Under the pieces are notes generated by a model. That model was not told where the DNA came from. It was given only the letters and a program-made list of their open reading frames with translations, and made no database searches. Positions 1 to 48,174 of a stretch of 64,000 nucleotides of DNA are shown one piece after another. Position 1 is the stretch's first letter; the number at the start of each line of letters is the position of its first letter. Both the position numbers and the translations under genes were made by a program. The stretch is from Arbacia lixula. Its lineage: Eukaryota; Echinodermata; Echinoidea; Arbacioida; Arbaciidae. The stretch covers positions 22,185,426 through 22,249,425 of the forward strand of contig OZ022587.1 of the NCBI GenBank assembly GCA_963669155.1. Reading direction: 5' to 3'.

Positions 1-509
1 TTGCTTAATTTGTGAGCTGCACAAATACATGGAGGTTCATTTATGAATCATAGTACACAACATTCCCTCAACAGCTTAGTTTTATGATGTGTTTCCTGTT
101 TTTTATTTGTTTCCAATACAAATTGCAATTGCTTCATTTGTACATTGTACAGTCATGTAAGTTCATTTATTAATCAAAGTACATGGCACTACTTGAATCT
201 AGGTTATGGGTTGAGTGTGTCAACGTTCAGACCAGCTGTCATTACTACGGTACTAAAGTCCACTTTGCTGAAAAACAATGTTCACAGTGGGGTCTTGCGT
301 TATGTTCGAGAGGAAAAAATGGTTATTAGCCCGAGTTGGATTAGCTAGTGAGATCGCTGCGTGAACTTGTGCCAATTATGCTCGGGATGTGTGGGGCGTG
401 ACGGGCGCTCTTCCTCACTGATTATCTCGGGAGAAGCCATGTGAAGCACGGAGGTAGACTAAACTTCCTGGAACCTAGCACCATCTGCACAGCTGTCTGC
501 GTCGCTAAG
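1..509. other. No gene recognised; AT-rich non-coding DNA
   Basis: I see no conserved coding segment, RNA gene or clear repeat here. It probably belongs to an intron or upstream flank of the LL5 gene that starts to be visible at 6284. Confidence 0.5.
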
Positions 510-1770
510 CACTTTGTCTTCTCGCTTTGTCTTACCACATGGTTATTACTGCAGAGGAACATTGTACGTCGGTGTCACATGGATTATGTAATAGAACAGT
601 GAGTGTGTTCTTGCTTTGCTTTCACACATGGTGATTTTCTACTGCAGAGGAATAACATACGTCTGTATCACTTGGATTATAAACAACTTAAGTTTAGAGA
701 AGTGAGTGTGTTGTCGCTTTGTTTTCCCATGTGGTAAGTTGTTACTAGTTACAGAGGAACATTGTACGTCTGTATCACATGGATTATATAGTAGAAAAGC
801 GAGTGTGTTCTCCCATTGTATTCGCACATGGTGAGTTTCTACTGTAGAGGAATGACATTTGTGTATCGCTTGTATTATATAAGCTCAGAGAAGTGAGTGA
901 GTTCTTGCTTTGTTTTCCACATGGTTAATTTCTACTACAGAAGAATAACGTTCCTCTGCATCACTTGGATTATTAACACGTTAAGAGAAGTGAATGCGGT
1001 CTTGGATACATAAACCATTACATCCCACATGGTGAATTGTTACTGTAGAGGAATAACTTACAACTGTATCACTTGGATTATTTACAACATAAGTTTGGAG
1101 ATGTGAGTGCGTTCTCGCTTTGTTTTCCCACATGGTAAGTTGTTACTGGAAAGGAATATCATTTGTGTATCACTTGGAGTATTTAATAGAGAAGTGAGGG
1201 AGTTCTCGCTTTGTTGTCTCACCTGGTACGTTGTTACCTCGATTTTATGATAGAGAAGTAAGTTTCGTCTCACTTTGTCCGACCACATCATTGTAACTGT
1301 AAAGGAAGAACGTACCTCTGTATCACATGGATTGTATAATAGAAAAATGAGTGTGTTCTTGCATTGTATTTGCACATGGTTAGTTGTCATTGTAAAGAAA
1401 CTTAAAAAAGGTACGTCTGTTTCACTTAGAAGTTTAGAAGTGAATGCGTTCCCGCTTTTTCGTGGTTAGTTGTTACTGCAGTGGAAGACATCTGTGTCGC
1501 TTGGATTATATCAGTTTAGAGAAGTGAGTATGTTCTTGGATTCGTAAAACATTGTATCTTACATGGTTCGTTGTCACTTATGCCAGACAGTACCCTTGCT
1601 CATCAATGTTGAAGACTCCTCAGCAGACAGACAGACAGACGTCTGTATCCCATTGATTACATAAGTTTAGAGAAGAGATTGTCTTCTCGCTTCTTCTTCC
1701 CACCTAGTATTGCTACTGCACAGGAAAAACTTATCAGAAAGTCTGTATCACTTGGATCATATCCATGACA
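510..1770. repeat. Degenerate tandem repeat array, unit about 110-120 bp, roughly 10 copies
   Basis: A recurring block can be followed across the region in this order: TTCTCGCTTTGT, CCACATGGT, GTTACTGCAGAGGAA, ACGTCTGTATCAC, TTGGATTATAT, then AGAGAAGTGAGTG. Copies differ by substitutions and small indels, so the array is old. Short ORFs on both strands inside it repeat the same peptide pieces and are not genes. Confidence 0.75.
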
Positions 1771-1922
1771 GTGGTACCCCATCCTTCAAGAGCAAGGTGC
1801 AAAGGCATCTTATTTCATTTGTATGATGCTCTTAAACCCTTCACTATATCTGTATCTAAGCTGCTGTGAACCATTGATTGGGCCATGTGGATTCTTTTAT
1901 AGTGCCCCTATGTCTGAACTTT

Positions 1923-2083
1923 GGGGCCCTGTTGCATAAAACTTACCATTGATTGTAACTTTGCTACCAGTGGTACCTTCTATGGAAACCTCGAATTTCA
2001 TTGTCTGTCAAGTGGTGTTACCATGGACGTTACCATTGATGGCAGAGATACCATTAATGGTAAGTTTTATGCAACGGGACCCA
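1923..2083. mobile_element. Palindromic MITE-like element, family T, copy 1
   Basis: The ends are inverted copies of about 25 bp: CCTGTTGCATAAAACTTACC on the left and GGTAAGTTTTATGCAACGGG on the right. The interior holds shorter inverted motifs (TTACCATTGAT, ACCATGG). Related copies in this window are at 17169-17329, 23171-23334, 42302-42454, 46191-46345 and, interrupted, 53148-53598. There is no coding capacity, so it is a non-autonomous DNA element. Confidence 0.8.
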
Positions 2084-2340
2084 GGTCTGTCCTCATGGCA
2101 ATTGTTCACATTAACATGTTATTTATTTTTTTTAAATAAGACTTTGATGTGCAAATACGAGGTGAAATGGGTGTTTACTGTCCAGCAAGTCTTACAGGTT
2201 TCTTGTATTGAATGACTGAACATTTATATGGTGTTGTGGATAGATAATTAGTGGAGTCACCCTTTGATACATAATATTTGCTTTTGACACATTCCAGTGT
2301 AAAGTAAGCGGATTAACGACACTCACTTGCATGTGGTATA

Positions 2341-2434
2341 GTCACCATAAACATGCTCTTTTGTTACCCTAACATTTAAAAGGGACCCTTTCAAATTTTG
2401 TCCACATAACACAAGACCATGTTTATAGTGAGTG
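2341..2434. mobile_element. Short fold-back repeat, family U, copy 1
   Basis: About 95 bp with inverted ends (ATAAACATGCTCTTTTGTTA against ACACAAGACCATGTTTAT) around a conserved centre AAGGGACCCTTTCAAA. Copies of the same layout occur at 20351-20444 and 48556-48640. Confidence 0.65.
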
Positions 2435-2715
2435 CGGATTAATTTTTGTTTTAATTCCTCCAATAACCATCTGACTACCAATCCATTTTGAAATTTCAGA
2501 TATGGATGTCCGTTTTTTATGCTATTTGACTGGGATCAAGTTGCATCTTGAGGTTACAAATTTGTAGCTGTAGCAATCTGCACACCTATGCAATGTCGCT
2601 GTATGTTTCTTTATACAACTTTTCTTTACAGAGTTTTGGAATAAATGCTTTGTGTGTAGACAAGCTGTAAATGAACCACAAGCCTACATAAGATAAGACT
2701 CCATGTTTCAACAAT

Positions 2716-3202
2716 AGGGGCGTCTTCATTAGCCCGATGTGGGTGAAATAGCGAGCTATTTTGCAGATCCGGGAACTAGTCTGAAGTTGCAATCGCATCT
2801 ACATTAGCTCCAAACTCGGGATATGTAAGCTCGAGCTCGGGTTGCATTAATTATCCTGAGTTTCGCACATACCAGCAGTGTGCGACGAGAATAGGCCACG
2901 GCCGCATGGCTTCGGTTGTGAGCTCGCATTCACGCATGTGTAAAAACCTATTACGTAAACAATGCCTCGTGGGCGCTGATGCATGCCGGCATCGATAAAA
3001 TTTTCAGGCGAAAGAAGACGCTCCGAGCTAGCTCCATCTAGCCCAAGATTTCTTGGGAAATTTTGTCAACCAAATAGCGAGCTATTTTGCCTGATCTGGC
3101 TAATGAAGATGCAAATAGCTAGCTATTTCGTGATCTGGCTAGCTAACCCGATCAGAACAAGCTCGCTATTTCGCCCACATCGGTCTAATGAAGACACCCC
3201 TA
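2716..3202. mobile_element. Fold-back element, family C, about 490 bp
   Basis: The left end AGGGGCGTCTTCATTAGCCC and the right end TAATGAAGACACCCCT are inverted copies. Inside each end the motif AATAGCGAGCTATTT recurs in both orientations. No transposase reading frame is present. The 75-codon ORF inside runs through the inverted repeat and is not a gene. Confidence 0.75.
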
Positions 3203-4332
3203 ATGTGTAGCAGAGATAGTGGGTTTTTGTATGAACAGCTGTTACCAACCAGAGCCTATGCGTGGTCTAGCGAGTATAACAAGTGTACTTTATCATGTGT
3301 GTCATCCAACCCTGTCATTGTATATGGTTACCCCATTGATAGGTTTCTCTCAGCTTTACATTGCTGATTGCATATTGAATGAAAGAAAGAAGGCATGAAT
3401 GACTGATTGAATTAATGAATTGATTTATTGATGAATTGATTGATCTTGACCCAGGGCCGATATGGTACAGCAGGCACGGAATTCTCCCCAGGGAGTGGAG
3501 ATGGTGCACATACTGTATGTGTGTATGATATGTTCTTGTATCCAGTGACCAGGGCTCAAATTGTAGCATCCCTCTCAGTTCAGTCTCTGGACTGCCAAAG
3601 GGAAAGCTCCTCTACACCATTAAAACAAAACTTATTGCCAACAAAAACATTTTACAAATAATCAAATCTATCACAATACAAATATATATGTATGCAATAG
3701 AAGCTAGCAATAGCACATGCTAGTTTAACTACCGGTATTTGTTTTTTAAAATGTGTGCATTATTCACATTCCATTATTTTATGCACTTCCTGTATTTACT
3801 ACAAACAAATAGAGCCTAAATGGGAGCTTGTTGGAGATACATTATGTAACATAGGAAACACTTGATGAAAACAGTCCACCCCCCTCCCCCAGAAAGCAAA
3901 ATACAACTGTAATCACAGGTAAAGAGAAAATGAGCTTGTAGGAGAATGTAACTTAAACAACCGTTTAAGTCAATCCCATCTAATAAAAGGGGAAAAAGGG
4001 AGAAAGAGATAAACTCCTATAAGAAGCATCATGCCATCTTGAAAAGGTACTAGATCTGATTTGACCCTCAAAATGCAAATCCCCTATTTACTCTGAAGAC
4101 TCTATTGAGTATTTGATACTGGGTATGTAGACGTAGGCGGTGGTACACTCACATGAAGTTTACATAGACGACAAAGCTCACCTGATTGTGAATGAAGGTG
4201 AGTGTGCTGGGTTGTTGTTAATGAAGATGAGTGTGCCAGAGGTTGTTGTTGTGAGTGAGTCGCTCTCAACTTTTACAGCTTGTTTGCAAAGATGAGCGTG
4301 GAGGATGACACATCCAGTGTCCTGCAGTGACA
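3203..4332. other. No gene recognised; low-complexity AT-rich tract
   Basis: Contains a simple tract of ATTGATT/GAATGA words at about 3380-3450. I see no exon-like segment. Confidence 0.5.
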
Positions 4333-4811
4333 GTGACCGAGTGGCTCCCTGTGTCCATGTGTCCATGTGTGTGCCATTAGCGCCACAGTGGTCCATGCAT
4401 GGTCAGCGAGGGGTGCTAGGAACGTGACTGGGGATGGTGGGAGTGTGCAGTGAGTGACCGAGTGGCTCCCTGTGTCCATGTGTCCATGTGTGTGCCATTA
4501 GCGCCACAGTGGTCCATGCATGGTCAGCGAGGGGTGCTAGGAACGTGACTGGGGATGGTGGGAGTGTGCAGTGAGTGACCGAGTGGCTCCCTGTGTCCAT
4601 GTGTCCATGTGTGTGCCATTAGCGCCACAGTGGTCCATGCATGGTCAGCGAAGGGTGCTAGGAACGTGACTGGGGTTGGTGGGAGTGTGCAGTGAGTGAC
4701 CGAGTGGCTCCCTGTGTCCATGTGTCCATGTGTGTGCCATTAGCGCCACAGTGGTCCATGCATGGTCAGCGAAGGGTGCTAGGATCGTGACTGGGGTTGG
4801 TGGAGTGTGTG
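4333..4811. repeat. Minisatellite, 121-bp unit, about four copies
   Basis: The word GTGACCGAGTGGCTCCCTG begins at 4333, 4454, 4575 and 4696, giving an exact 121-bp period. Copies are nearly identical (for example GAGGGGTGC versus GAAGGGTGC), so the expansion is recent. Overlapping 65-codon minus-strand ORFs with the same peptide are by-products of the repeat. Confidence 0.92.
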
Positions 4812-6283
4812 TGGGCACCAATGCAGCCACCAATTCCTTCTCGTTTGCAGGCCACTTTTCAGATGATTTGTGCCTAAACCATTTGTGAGCCAGATAAACT
4901 GGTTCTCTACTGGATTTGTGTGTATTAATAGTGAAGTAAACCACAAGTGGCACGCCAAAGGGCCATTTGAAAGCAATTTCCATGCTTTGGAGGAACTGGT
5001 ATCTCTGTGTTCACATGGCAGTCTGGAGCTGATTTGTGGATTGTATGGTTAAGTGAATGGGACATCCCATCTTGTTTCGTAAAGTTTTAGTTTTGTCAAG
5101 TAAGTCTCAAGGTCAGTGAAAGAGTACTCCTTCTTTTATTTCTATTTCCTTGCTGAGAAATTGATGAATTTGGTCTGTTCTTCCAACCAGCTTTGCTCCC
5201 TCTCTGTGGACTGTGCAACACTTACTCTCAGTCCGTAGCCCTGTCTTATGAAGACTTGTGATTGATGGCAACTTGGCTTGCCATCGATATCAATCACCAC
5301 CCTGTACATAATAGATTGGGGATCAGACTTGAAATCAATTCAGATGAATCGCAACTCTTTATGAGATGGGACCCAGTTTTGCTCAGAGATTGAGCAGTTG
5401 TCTGACAACTTTCAGAAGGGAAATAGCTAACCAGATGAGCGTCTACCATTGTTCACACTGCTTTCATCAAGATGTTGACACCCTTCATGTTCAACTGTGA
5501 AGTGTTGTGCTTATTTTGCGATTAGATGGCATACACTGTATATGGAAGTTGTGTGTATTACTTATTGTGATTTTCTCCCTCTGCATCCATCTTTTTCCTT
5601 CAACTCTTCCTCCCATTTCTCTCATTCCTCTCATAACCATCTCTCCCTTTTCTTCCCAATGCCCCAATTCATGAAACTTTCTTGTTCATTATGTTAGTTC
5701 TATATCATCCGTTGTTGCATTTTGTCTATCTCTTCCCATTTTCTCTTATTCCAAGAAGGGAAAATCTGGCTAGAACTAAATCTTCCTTCATCAGGAACCA
5801 AGGTAGTGCCTATAGATACAGGTTATGGATTAGGATTGTGGAGACCTATATAATCTCTCCTCTACATACTTCAGTGCTTATGCTCATTAAAGCACATTAT
5901 AAAAGCTTCCAAGATGTATAGAAAGGAAAGTCTAAGAAGGCTAAGTGATGTTGATGCCTGTCATGTGTGTATTCTGTTTGTCAGAACTTAAGAAATATAC
6001 TATTATTCACCAAACTGAACCATCGGTGCTATAGACCAGGAAACACCTCTTAAAGACAGGATGTCCCATGTGAAAAAGTCACAAAACTCTGCAGAAATTG
6101 TCAGTATACCGATAAAATGATAATATGTATGAAATATCACAGTCATAGATTCATGTACATTTTCAGGAAAAGTGGTTAGCTAACTGATGGGGCTACCCTG
6201 GTAAAAAGAAGTCGGAATGAATGAATAAATAAATAAATAAAAAATTAATTAATAAATGATGTGTTTGTTTGTCGTTCGTACAG
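4812..6283. other. Non-coding stretch, intron just before visible LL5 exon 1
   Basis: No exon or repeat family was recognised. The exon expected upstream of the FHA segment (it should end in phase 1 with a G) could not be found anywhere in 1-6283, so the gene's 5' end appears to lie outside the window. Confidence 0.5.
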
Positions 6284-41606
<35,323 letters not shown>

Positions 41607-42200
41607 GGATGTGAAGGATTTTCTACAAGTGACTGGTGCAGAAGACTACATGTAGTTCAAGTCATGAGGATGTGAATGATTGCCTGCTAGTGACTGGTGC
41701 AGAAGGCTACACGGAGTTCAAGTCAACTGAATCGATATATGTCAGTGACTGGCGCAGAAGACTATGCCTAGTTCAAGTCAAGAGGATATGAATGAATATA
41801 TTCTAGTACTGGTTCCAAAAGCTGCACACAGATCTAGCCATAAGGACTTGCAGTAATATGTAAGTGGCTGGTGCAGAAGGCTACACAAAGTTCTTCAGAG
41901 GATATGAATGAGTATTATATTAGTGACTGGCGCAGAAGACTACTTGCAATTCAAATCATGAGGACTTGAAATAATATGTTAGTGACTGGTGTAGAAGGCT
42001 ATACACTGTGCAAGTTGATAAGAATGTGCAGAAATATATGCTAGTAACTGGTGCGAAAGACTACACACAGTTCTAATCATGAGATGCAGATGAATGTAAA
42101 AGTAAGGAATTGGAAAATGTCACTGCAATAGAGCCATGGTCGTCAACTCACAAGGGAATGTTTGGTAAAGTGACTGGGACAGAAGGCTGTACAGAGGTCA
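41607..42200 (+). repeat. 3' UTR tandem copies of the end of the LL5 coding sequence
   Basis: The last coding stretch starting GTGACTGGGGCAGAAGGCTA (41568) recurs with a period of 54-62 bp at 41629, 41690, 41744, 41804, 41864, 41923, 41982, 42044, about 42101 and 42169. The first copy still has GTTCAAGTCATGAGGATGTG, including the stop codon; later ones decay. Because each period carries stop codons, the copies can only lie in the 3' UTR. Confidence 0.9.
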
Positions 42201-42301
42201 TAATCAGACGTAAGAATGAAGCAAGAAACTGGCATGACGAGCAGAAATCCATGAGATATTTGTTCTATAAAGGTTTTTTCATGATATACTGCACTCGAAC
42301 C

Positions 42302-42454
42302 AGGACCCGTTGCATAAAACTTACCATTAATGGTAACTCTGACATCGTACTACCATGGTGACATTACTTGACAGCAAATCAAATTCAAGGTTTCCATAGA
42401 AGTTGCCATTGATAGCAAAGTTACCATTAATGTGAAGTTTTATGCAACAGGGAC
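42302..42454. mobile_element. MITE-like element, family T, copy 4
   Basis: CCCGTTGCATAAAACTTACC on the left and AGTTTTATGCAACAGGGAC on the right. It lies in the probable 3' UTR or immediate 3' flank of LL5. Confidence 0.85.
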
Positions 42455-42876
42455 GAGGTGACCAACCTTATTACCTGTATTCAGTGTTACCTCACTTATC
42501 TCTGTCAAAAGTTTACTCATGCTATTGTTTGACTCATTACTGTATGATTTTCGACATAGAATTTTACCATAGAAACTGACGATGTTTAGTCATTGTTACA
42601 ATTGCATTGACAGGTTTGTGTGTTAGCTTCTCACCTGGGGAAACCTTCATACGGCTTTACCTCCGAATGTAACTTCTATAAGAACTGCTTCTAAGGTCTA
42701 AGCTCATTGGCTGCTGCCATGGTAGTTACAATTTGTTTAAAGCTTCATGCAGCATGGCCAAACCTTTTAGTATCATGTGAGTTTGAATTTTATGAAGTGA
42801 AATCTTAGGTTGGTTTATCCACACGAAATCAATCTGTGTCTTACTGAAAGGTACTCAAATACATGTAGTACAAAGG

Positions 42877-42882
42877 AATAAA
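42877..42882 (+). terminator. Candidate polyadenylation signal for LL5
   Basis: AATAAA in the context AAGGAATAAAACGTCTTGTT, with a GT-rich stretch downstream. It is the first well-placed signal after the stop (about 1.27 kb). A further candidate is at 47472-47477. No transcript evidence is available. Confidence 0.35.
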
Positions 42883-42930
42883 ACGTCTTGTTTGTTACAT
42901 TCTTTCAATAATCAAAATTATGTAGGGGGT

Positions 42931-43090
42931 TTTAAGAGAAAGTCCACCCTACAGTCCGGTTGGTTACGATAAAAGCAGAAACATGAAAGAAAATATTAGT
43001 GAAGGTTTGGCAAAAATCTGTCAAAGGATAAGAAAGCTATTATCTTTTTAAGATTTTAATGTTGTGATGTCATGTGCGAGGTGCTCTCGA
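42931..43090. mobile_element. Fold-back element, family D, left half (copy 4)
   Basis: AAGAGAAAGTCCACCCTACA, AAAGCAGAAACATGAAAG, AATCTGTCAAAGGATAAGAA and GATGTCATGTGCGAGGTGCT. The right arm is missing. Confidence 0.75.
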
Positions 43091-43265
43091 TTCACAAAAG
43101 CCACATTTTGCTTTCTTTTGGAGTTTCCTCTTTTGGAGTTGATTCTTACACACGGTACAGCATCGAACTGGAATGGGACCCATTCCAAAAAAATTCTACA
43201 ATAATTAAAAAGGTCTGGTCATCTTTAACACTACCATCAACGATATCCTTTCGAAGCTTCACTTG

Positions 43266-43591
43266 AAGGGAATATACTGTACTGGGAAGACAAAAAGCCT
43301 TCAAACAGGTGATCATGAGCAATCTTCTTACCAATGGTCTTAAATTAATGTATTGCCCATTTTAGAAACAAGCTGAAAGTTATTTGCCCTCAAAGAAGGC
43401 CCGAACATTTTGAGAATTTGTGATTTAATCACTAATCACTAATCACTAATGTGGATCATTTGAGGGGCAAATCACTTTCAGCAAGTTTCTAAAATGGACA
43501 ATACATGAATTTAAGACCATTGGTAAGAAGATTGTTCATGATCACCCTTTTGAAGGTTGTTCGTCTTCCCATTACAGACTATTCCCTTTAA
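43266..43591. mobile_element. Fold-back element, family B, copy 2
   Basis: Starts AAGGGAATATACTGTACTGG and ends ATTACAGACTATTCCCTT, with the same internal words as 15739-16112 but a shorter centre containing three CACTAAT repeats (TAATCACTAATCACTAATCA). Confidence 0.85.
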
Positions 43592-45223
43592 TAACATAGC
43601 GCTGTGTTTCACATTTAGGAATGTGTCACATGATTCATGTGACATGTAGTCTGGTGCAACAAGTTATTTTAATCCCACCAAGGACACTAAATTTGTCTCA
43701 GATTTCAGGTGAGAGGAAATTCACACCCACAGCAATATTTGCTCTATTTCAGGATTTGTACATGGAAAATGTCTCGCTACATGAAGCTGAAGGACATGAT
43801 ATCATGCTTGAAATCAGAAAGCTTTGATTCAGTCATTGGTGCACTTTAGAAGGGAGATCTCTCAATGTTTAGGGCATGGTAAAGATAAGAACGATGAGAA
43901 TAGTAGCATCGCTTGGAATGTCAACAAGATGGCGGACTGCTCACATTACTCAGCTAACTTTAAATGAAACATAAAGATCAATAATCTCTTGTGATGGCAT
44001 ATCCATGTCAGGACATTGCTGCAGTTATGGTCTGCCTTTACAGCTGGAGACTACTAATAGTATATCCTATTGGTGTTTTTCTATTTTGATACCTTAATAA
44101 CTGATTATTATTCAAATGATAACAATTAATATTTTTAAGCAGATTAAAGGTTACTCAGCTGACTTTAAATGAAACGTAAGACCAATAATAGTATATTTTT
44201 ACAGTGTTTCCCTTTTTTATATACTTAAGTTCTGATTACTATTTAAAAAATAACAATGAATATGTTTAAGCATATTAAAAGTTACAAGGTGTAAAGCTTG
44301 TTGTGACTCAGTTTTGGGCCAAAATATATGACATTGGTCTTTTTGACACTCAAGCCACAACTGGCCCTGGCCTTTCAGTATTGATGGCTGGACTACCAAT
44401 AGATGGTACGGCTTGTGCCTTTTAAAGGGTGGGGCTTTCATCTAAATATTTATTCTAAATATAAGCTCTTTCAGACATCCATTAACTGGACTCTGCAGCA
44501 TATGTGCTTATGTGATGTTCATTTTTGTGTCTATGTCCATGCTTTTTAAGGTTCTGACAGTACAACTTTTGCTTTAGGGGCTATCGAAACTCTTTTCAGG
44601 ATATATGCTGTTGAGGCTGTACCACTCACATCTTGGTTTGGTTTAGACCTGAATACAACAGATCAGTGTATTAAATTTATAGCAGTCATTTTTATCTCAA
44701 AATCAATTTGCTACAAAAAGTTATATTAAGGCAGATTTGCTAGAGTAGCTCAAACGTCAAGGGAGATTTTCACATTCTCCCACTAAGTTATAACATAGAA
44801 AGTGCAATTTTACTTCTTTTTCTCTACGAAGAGAAGTTTTTATTTTGACCTTTTTTAAGAGTTTATTATTGTAGTTTTTAACTCTTTGCTGTCCAGTAGG
44901 CATGTTTTACATTATACATGGCTTGGTATTAACCTGGCCAGTTAGATTTTAACATTTCTATTGTTCTTTTTTATACATCATGGGTTTCTTCTTTAGTGCA
45001 GCTCTCATCATGTGTCCATCTAATCAATCTGATGGATTATTGACCTTTGATCTTTGACCTATGATGGGTTTGACCTAAACTCGAATCAGTTCATCTTCAT
45101 TGTGACAGTTATCGTGTATGTTGTAGCTAACTGTTGGCTCGGCTTTTGGAAGCTTTGTCTCCCACTGTCACCAAAACGATCATTGGTCTTTAGTAAAAAC
45201 TGTACTGAAGGTGAATAGCAAGT
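43592..45223. other. Intergenic DNA, no gene recognised
   Basis: The phrase AGCTAACTTTAAATGAAAC recurs at about 43950 and 44158, a small duplication. No coding signal. Confidence 0.45.
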
Positions 45224-46190
45224 TTGTTTTGCAAGTTACACTTATCCCCTAACCTTTATAGATTTAATCGAAATGAGAATCACCTTACTACTGGTAATTG
45301 TGCACACTTACTGTGGTTTATGGTTTATATTTTATTCTCTCATAATTTGTTTCAAATGACACATAGCAACATTGCTATTTCCAGGCATAGTATGGTAGCT
45401 TTAAACAATGGAAAAGTCACAGGAACAGAAGAATGCTTCATTTTTAATGGAAGTAATCTGGGAAAAGAAAATATGGGAATATTGACAATTTGATGTAGAT
45501 TTTCTTTGTGTAATTTGCCTCGATTCAAATGTAGAAGCGACAGGCCCATTGTTATTCTGCGCTTTCTAGTTTGCTGTGTCACATACTGGACGGTACTCTA
45601 AGAATGACCTGGAATATATATATATATATATATATATATGTCTTACCTTCCTGCCTAAATTATTAATGTTTGTAAACTACTTACTGTTTGAATTCATCTC
45701 TGTATGTGATGAACGTAGATTTGGTGCTCAGTCTAACATCTGTGATTTCAATGTGTACGTATGTGTTATTTTATATTATATCGTCGTTAAAGGTTAACAA
45801 TTTTGTAATTGCCATTCAGATAATTCCTGTGCTTCCATGGCCTGATTGCTTGAAAATTGTCAGCGATTGTACTACTGTTCTACAAGAATAATAACAGTAA
45901 TTTATATGCTTGAATGTGTGTTAGGTGATTGTGTATATAATTCAGTGTATATAGGTATTTTGTATACATTGTTAATCCTTGCAAATACTGTATATGTTAG
46001 CTCTTACTTAGTTAGCCATCTGTATATGATCCGTGTAGGTCGAAACGTATAGGCATTATCCATATTTATAAGTTATAGGCTCACAATATATTACTGGTAT
46101 TTTATTCATTTTATATACAACATCCTCAGGGTCAGCTTAAAGAGGTAACTTTGTCACTGCTCAATGCTGATTGGCTGAAAGGAGACATTC
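45224..46190. other. Intergenic DNA, AT-rich, with a (TA)n microsatellite
   Basis: (TA)n at about 45614-45638. Short ORFs (up to 89 codons) without motifs. Confidence 0.45.
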
Positions 46191-46345
46191 TGGACTCTGT
46201 TGCATAAAATTTACCAGTAATGGTAACTCTGTTATCAATGGTAACTACTATGGTAACATCGCTTAAGAGCCAATCAATTTCAAGGTTTCCATAGAAATTA
46301 CCATTGATAGCAAAGTTGATTGTAAGTTTTATGCAACAGAACCCT
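46191..46345. mobile_element. MITE-like element, family T, copy 5
   Basis: CTCTGTTGCATAAAATTTAC on the left and GTAAGTTTTATGCAACAGAA on the right, with internal GGTTTCCATAGAAATTACCA. Confidence 0.85.
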
Positions 46346-47862
46346 GGTCAAAGTATTTACTTACATCATTCAGCTAAGCTATTATATAATAGGATGCTTT
46401 TATGTACTCAACATACACAAATATTTTCTTCTTTCCTTTCTCCTTTCACGGTGTGAATATCACCTTGTATGAAAATCGCTTAAATATATGTTTTGATGTT
46501 GATGCAAGGGCACAAAACTACTTAAAATTTCATCCCTGTGCTACAGTATCAACTAGATTAGTTCTGCTTCTTTGACACCACCTTACCACATCACTGTCAC
46601 ACAAAAACGGCCACTTTTCCTCTTATCATAAGTAGATCTATTTGTGATATCTATGTTAAATAACAAAACTCAATCATACACTGGTAAACCCAGGGACCAG
46701 TAAATACATGTAGATTCCTATGTAGAAACATGAAATTGTTATGACATATTGTGTGTTGTCTCTTTACCAGCTGTTTTCAGAGGTATTTGTTTTAATTGAT
46801 TGATATTGCTGCATTGACAGTATGGAATATGTAATGCTGCCAGTTTGTTAAACATTTCAAATCCAAATTGTACAATTTAGTGTCGGACTGACAAGAGTAT
46901 ATTTTTCAACATTCTTTTCTTTTCTCAGCCTCTGCTTCAATCAGAGAAGTAGTAGAGAGTGATTAGGCTTGTGCAGCTAGACCTCTTCATTCAAGAATTT
47001 TGGATTATAAATGCTCAATAGCCTGGGAACCAGGCTACCATTGGATACAGGTACAAGAAAAATGTATTATAGATTTTGTTATTGTTTTTTAAAAAAAAAA
47101 TGCAAAATGATAATGGCTAAAAAAGTAAATTTTGACTGAGTGTCATTTACAAAAAAGAAAACAATAATGATAAGGAAGAAGTGGTCTGGTACTCAGACTA
47201 ATCTCAGCGACTTCAATGATGAACAACTCATGCCATGGAATGGCAGCTCTTACTCTATAGAGGGAGTGCATAAAAGAGGCCAAAATAAGTCAAACTTGTC
47301 TTCAGCATTGCTTTAAGAATATAGTGCAAATCCAAAAAAATGAATTTGGAAATCTACTTAATTCATTTTATCAAATAATGTCTGTTTCAGTTAGCTCATA
47401 AGTTTATATTGTGTAAGTCAATTTTCCTTGTATTTTAGATATGTGCCAAGGTTAGTATAAGTTTGCCAGAAAATAAATGTTTTAATAAATGAATATATGG
47501 TCTGATTTTGCATCCGATGAGTTTTTTACACTGCATTGGTACACATATTTGGATCTTAGAACTGACAGCAGTCATCTTTTTCCTGAACTGTGTTTTTACC
47601 CACTATGATATCATTAAGTACTTAGTTTCAACATGTGGAGATGTGTTAGGAGGAATTGAACCTAGACACTGTAAGCAGATAGTGATGAAGAATGATTTGT
47701 TATCATTGTCAAAATTTGTTGGTGTAGGTGCATTTGTCTTTAACCATGCAGAAGTGATGCTCTGCACAGGACAGCTGTAAATCATTTTATACTTTTTAAA
47801 GAAAATGTACAAAATGTTTTTACTGTGTTCTATAATTCTGGTACAACAGGTTTTGTGACATT
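46346..47862. other. Intergenic DNA, nothing recognised
   Basis: Includes a possible polyadenylation signal at 47472-47477. No other feature seen. Confidence 0.4.
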
Positions 47863-48174
47863 TCATCAATTATTCTTGAAATACCTTCTGGAATAATTAA
47901 TGAGATTCTCACTTTTGGATAAACTTGGATGTAAAAGTGTGTGTATCAGATAATTAGTTCAGAACACAAAAACAAACATTGTGTATCACACCTGTCACTC
48001 CACTAGCAACTGCCATCAATGTCATTAATAATGCACAATGGTTCTGGCAGAAAAGAAGTTGTGGGTCGACAAGTGTGATGCACAATGGCCTTGTGTTTTG
48101 AATTGATCATCTGATAGTCCAAGAGTGAAAATCTCATTAAATGTTCACAGGATTATTACAAGAATAATTGATGA
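47863..48174. mobile_element. Fold-back element, family F, complete copy
   Basis: The left end CATCAATTATTCTTGAAATA and right end ACAAGAATAATTGATGAT are inverted; next come TTAATGAGATTCTCACTTTT and AAGAGTGAAAATCTCATTAA. The interior has TGTGTATCACACCTGTCACT and CACTAGCAACTGCCATCA. Partial relatives are at 50273-50385, 57210-57385 and 62440-62640. Confidence 0.8.

Noticed and set aside
4333-4811. Regular direct repeats considered as a CRISPR-like array
   Set aside because: Repeats are contiguous with no unique spacers, and the DNA is animal.
4178-4983. Overlapping minus-strand ORFs with a repeated 40-residue peptide
   Set aside because: They follow the 121-bp minisatellite exactly and show no conserved protein features.
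1-6283. Search for the missing LL5 upstream exon
   Set aside because: No segment resembling the sequence preceding the FHA core and ending in the required phase was found, so no exon is claimed.
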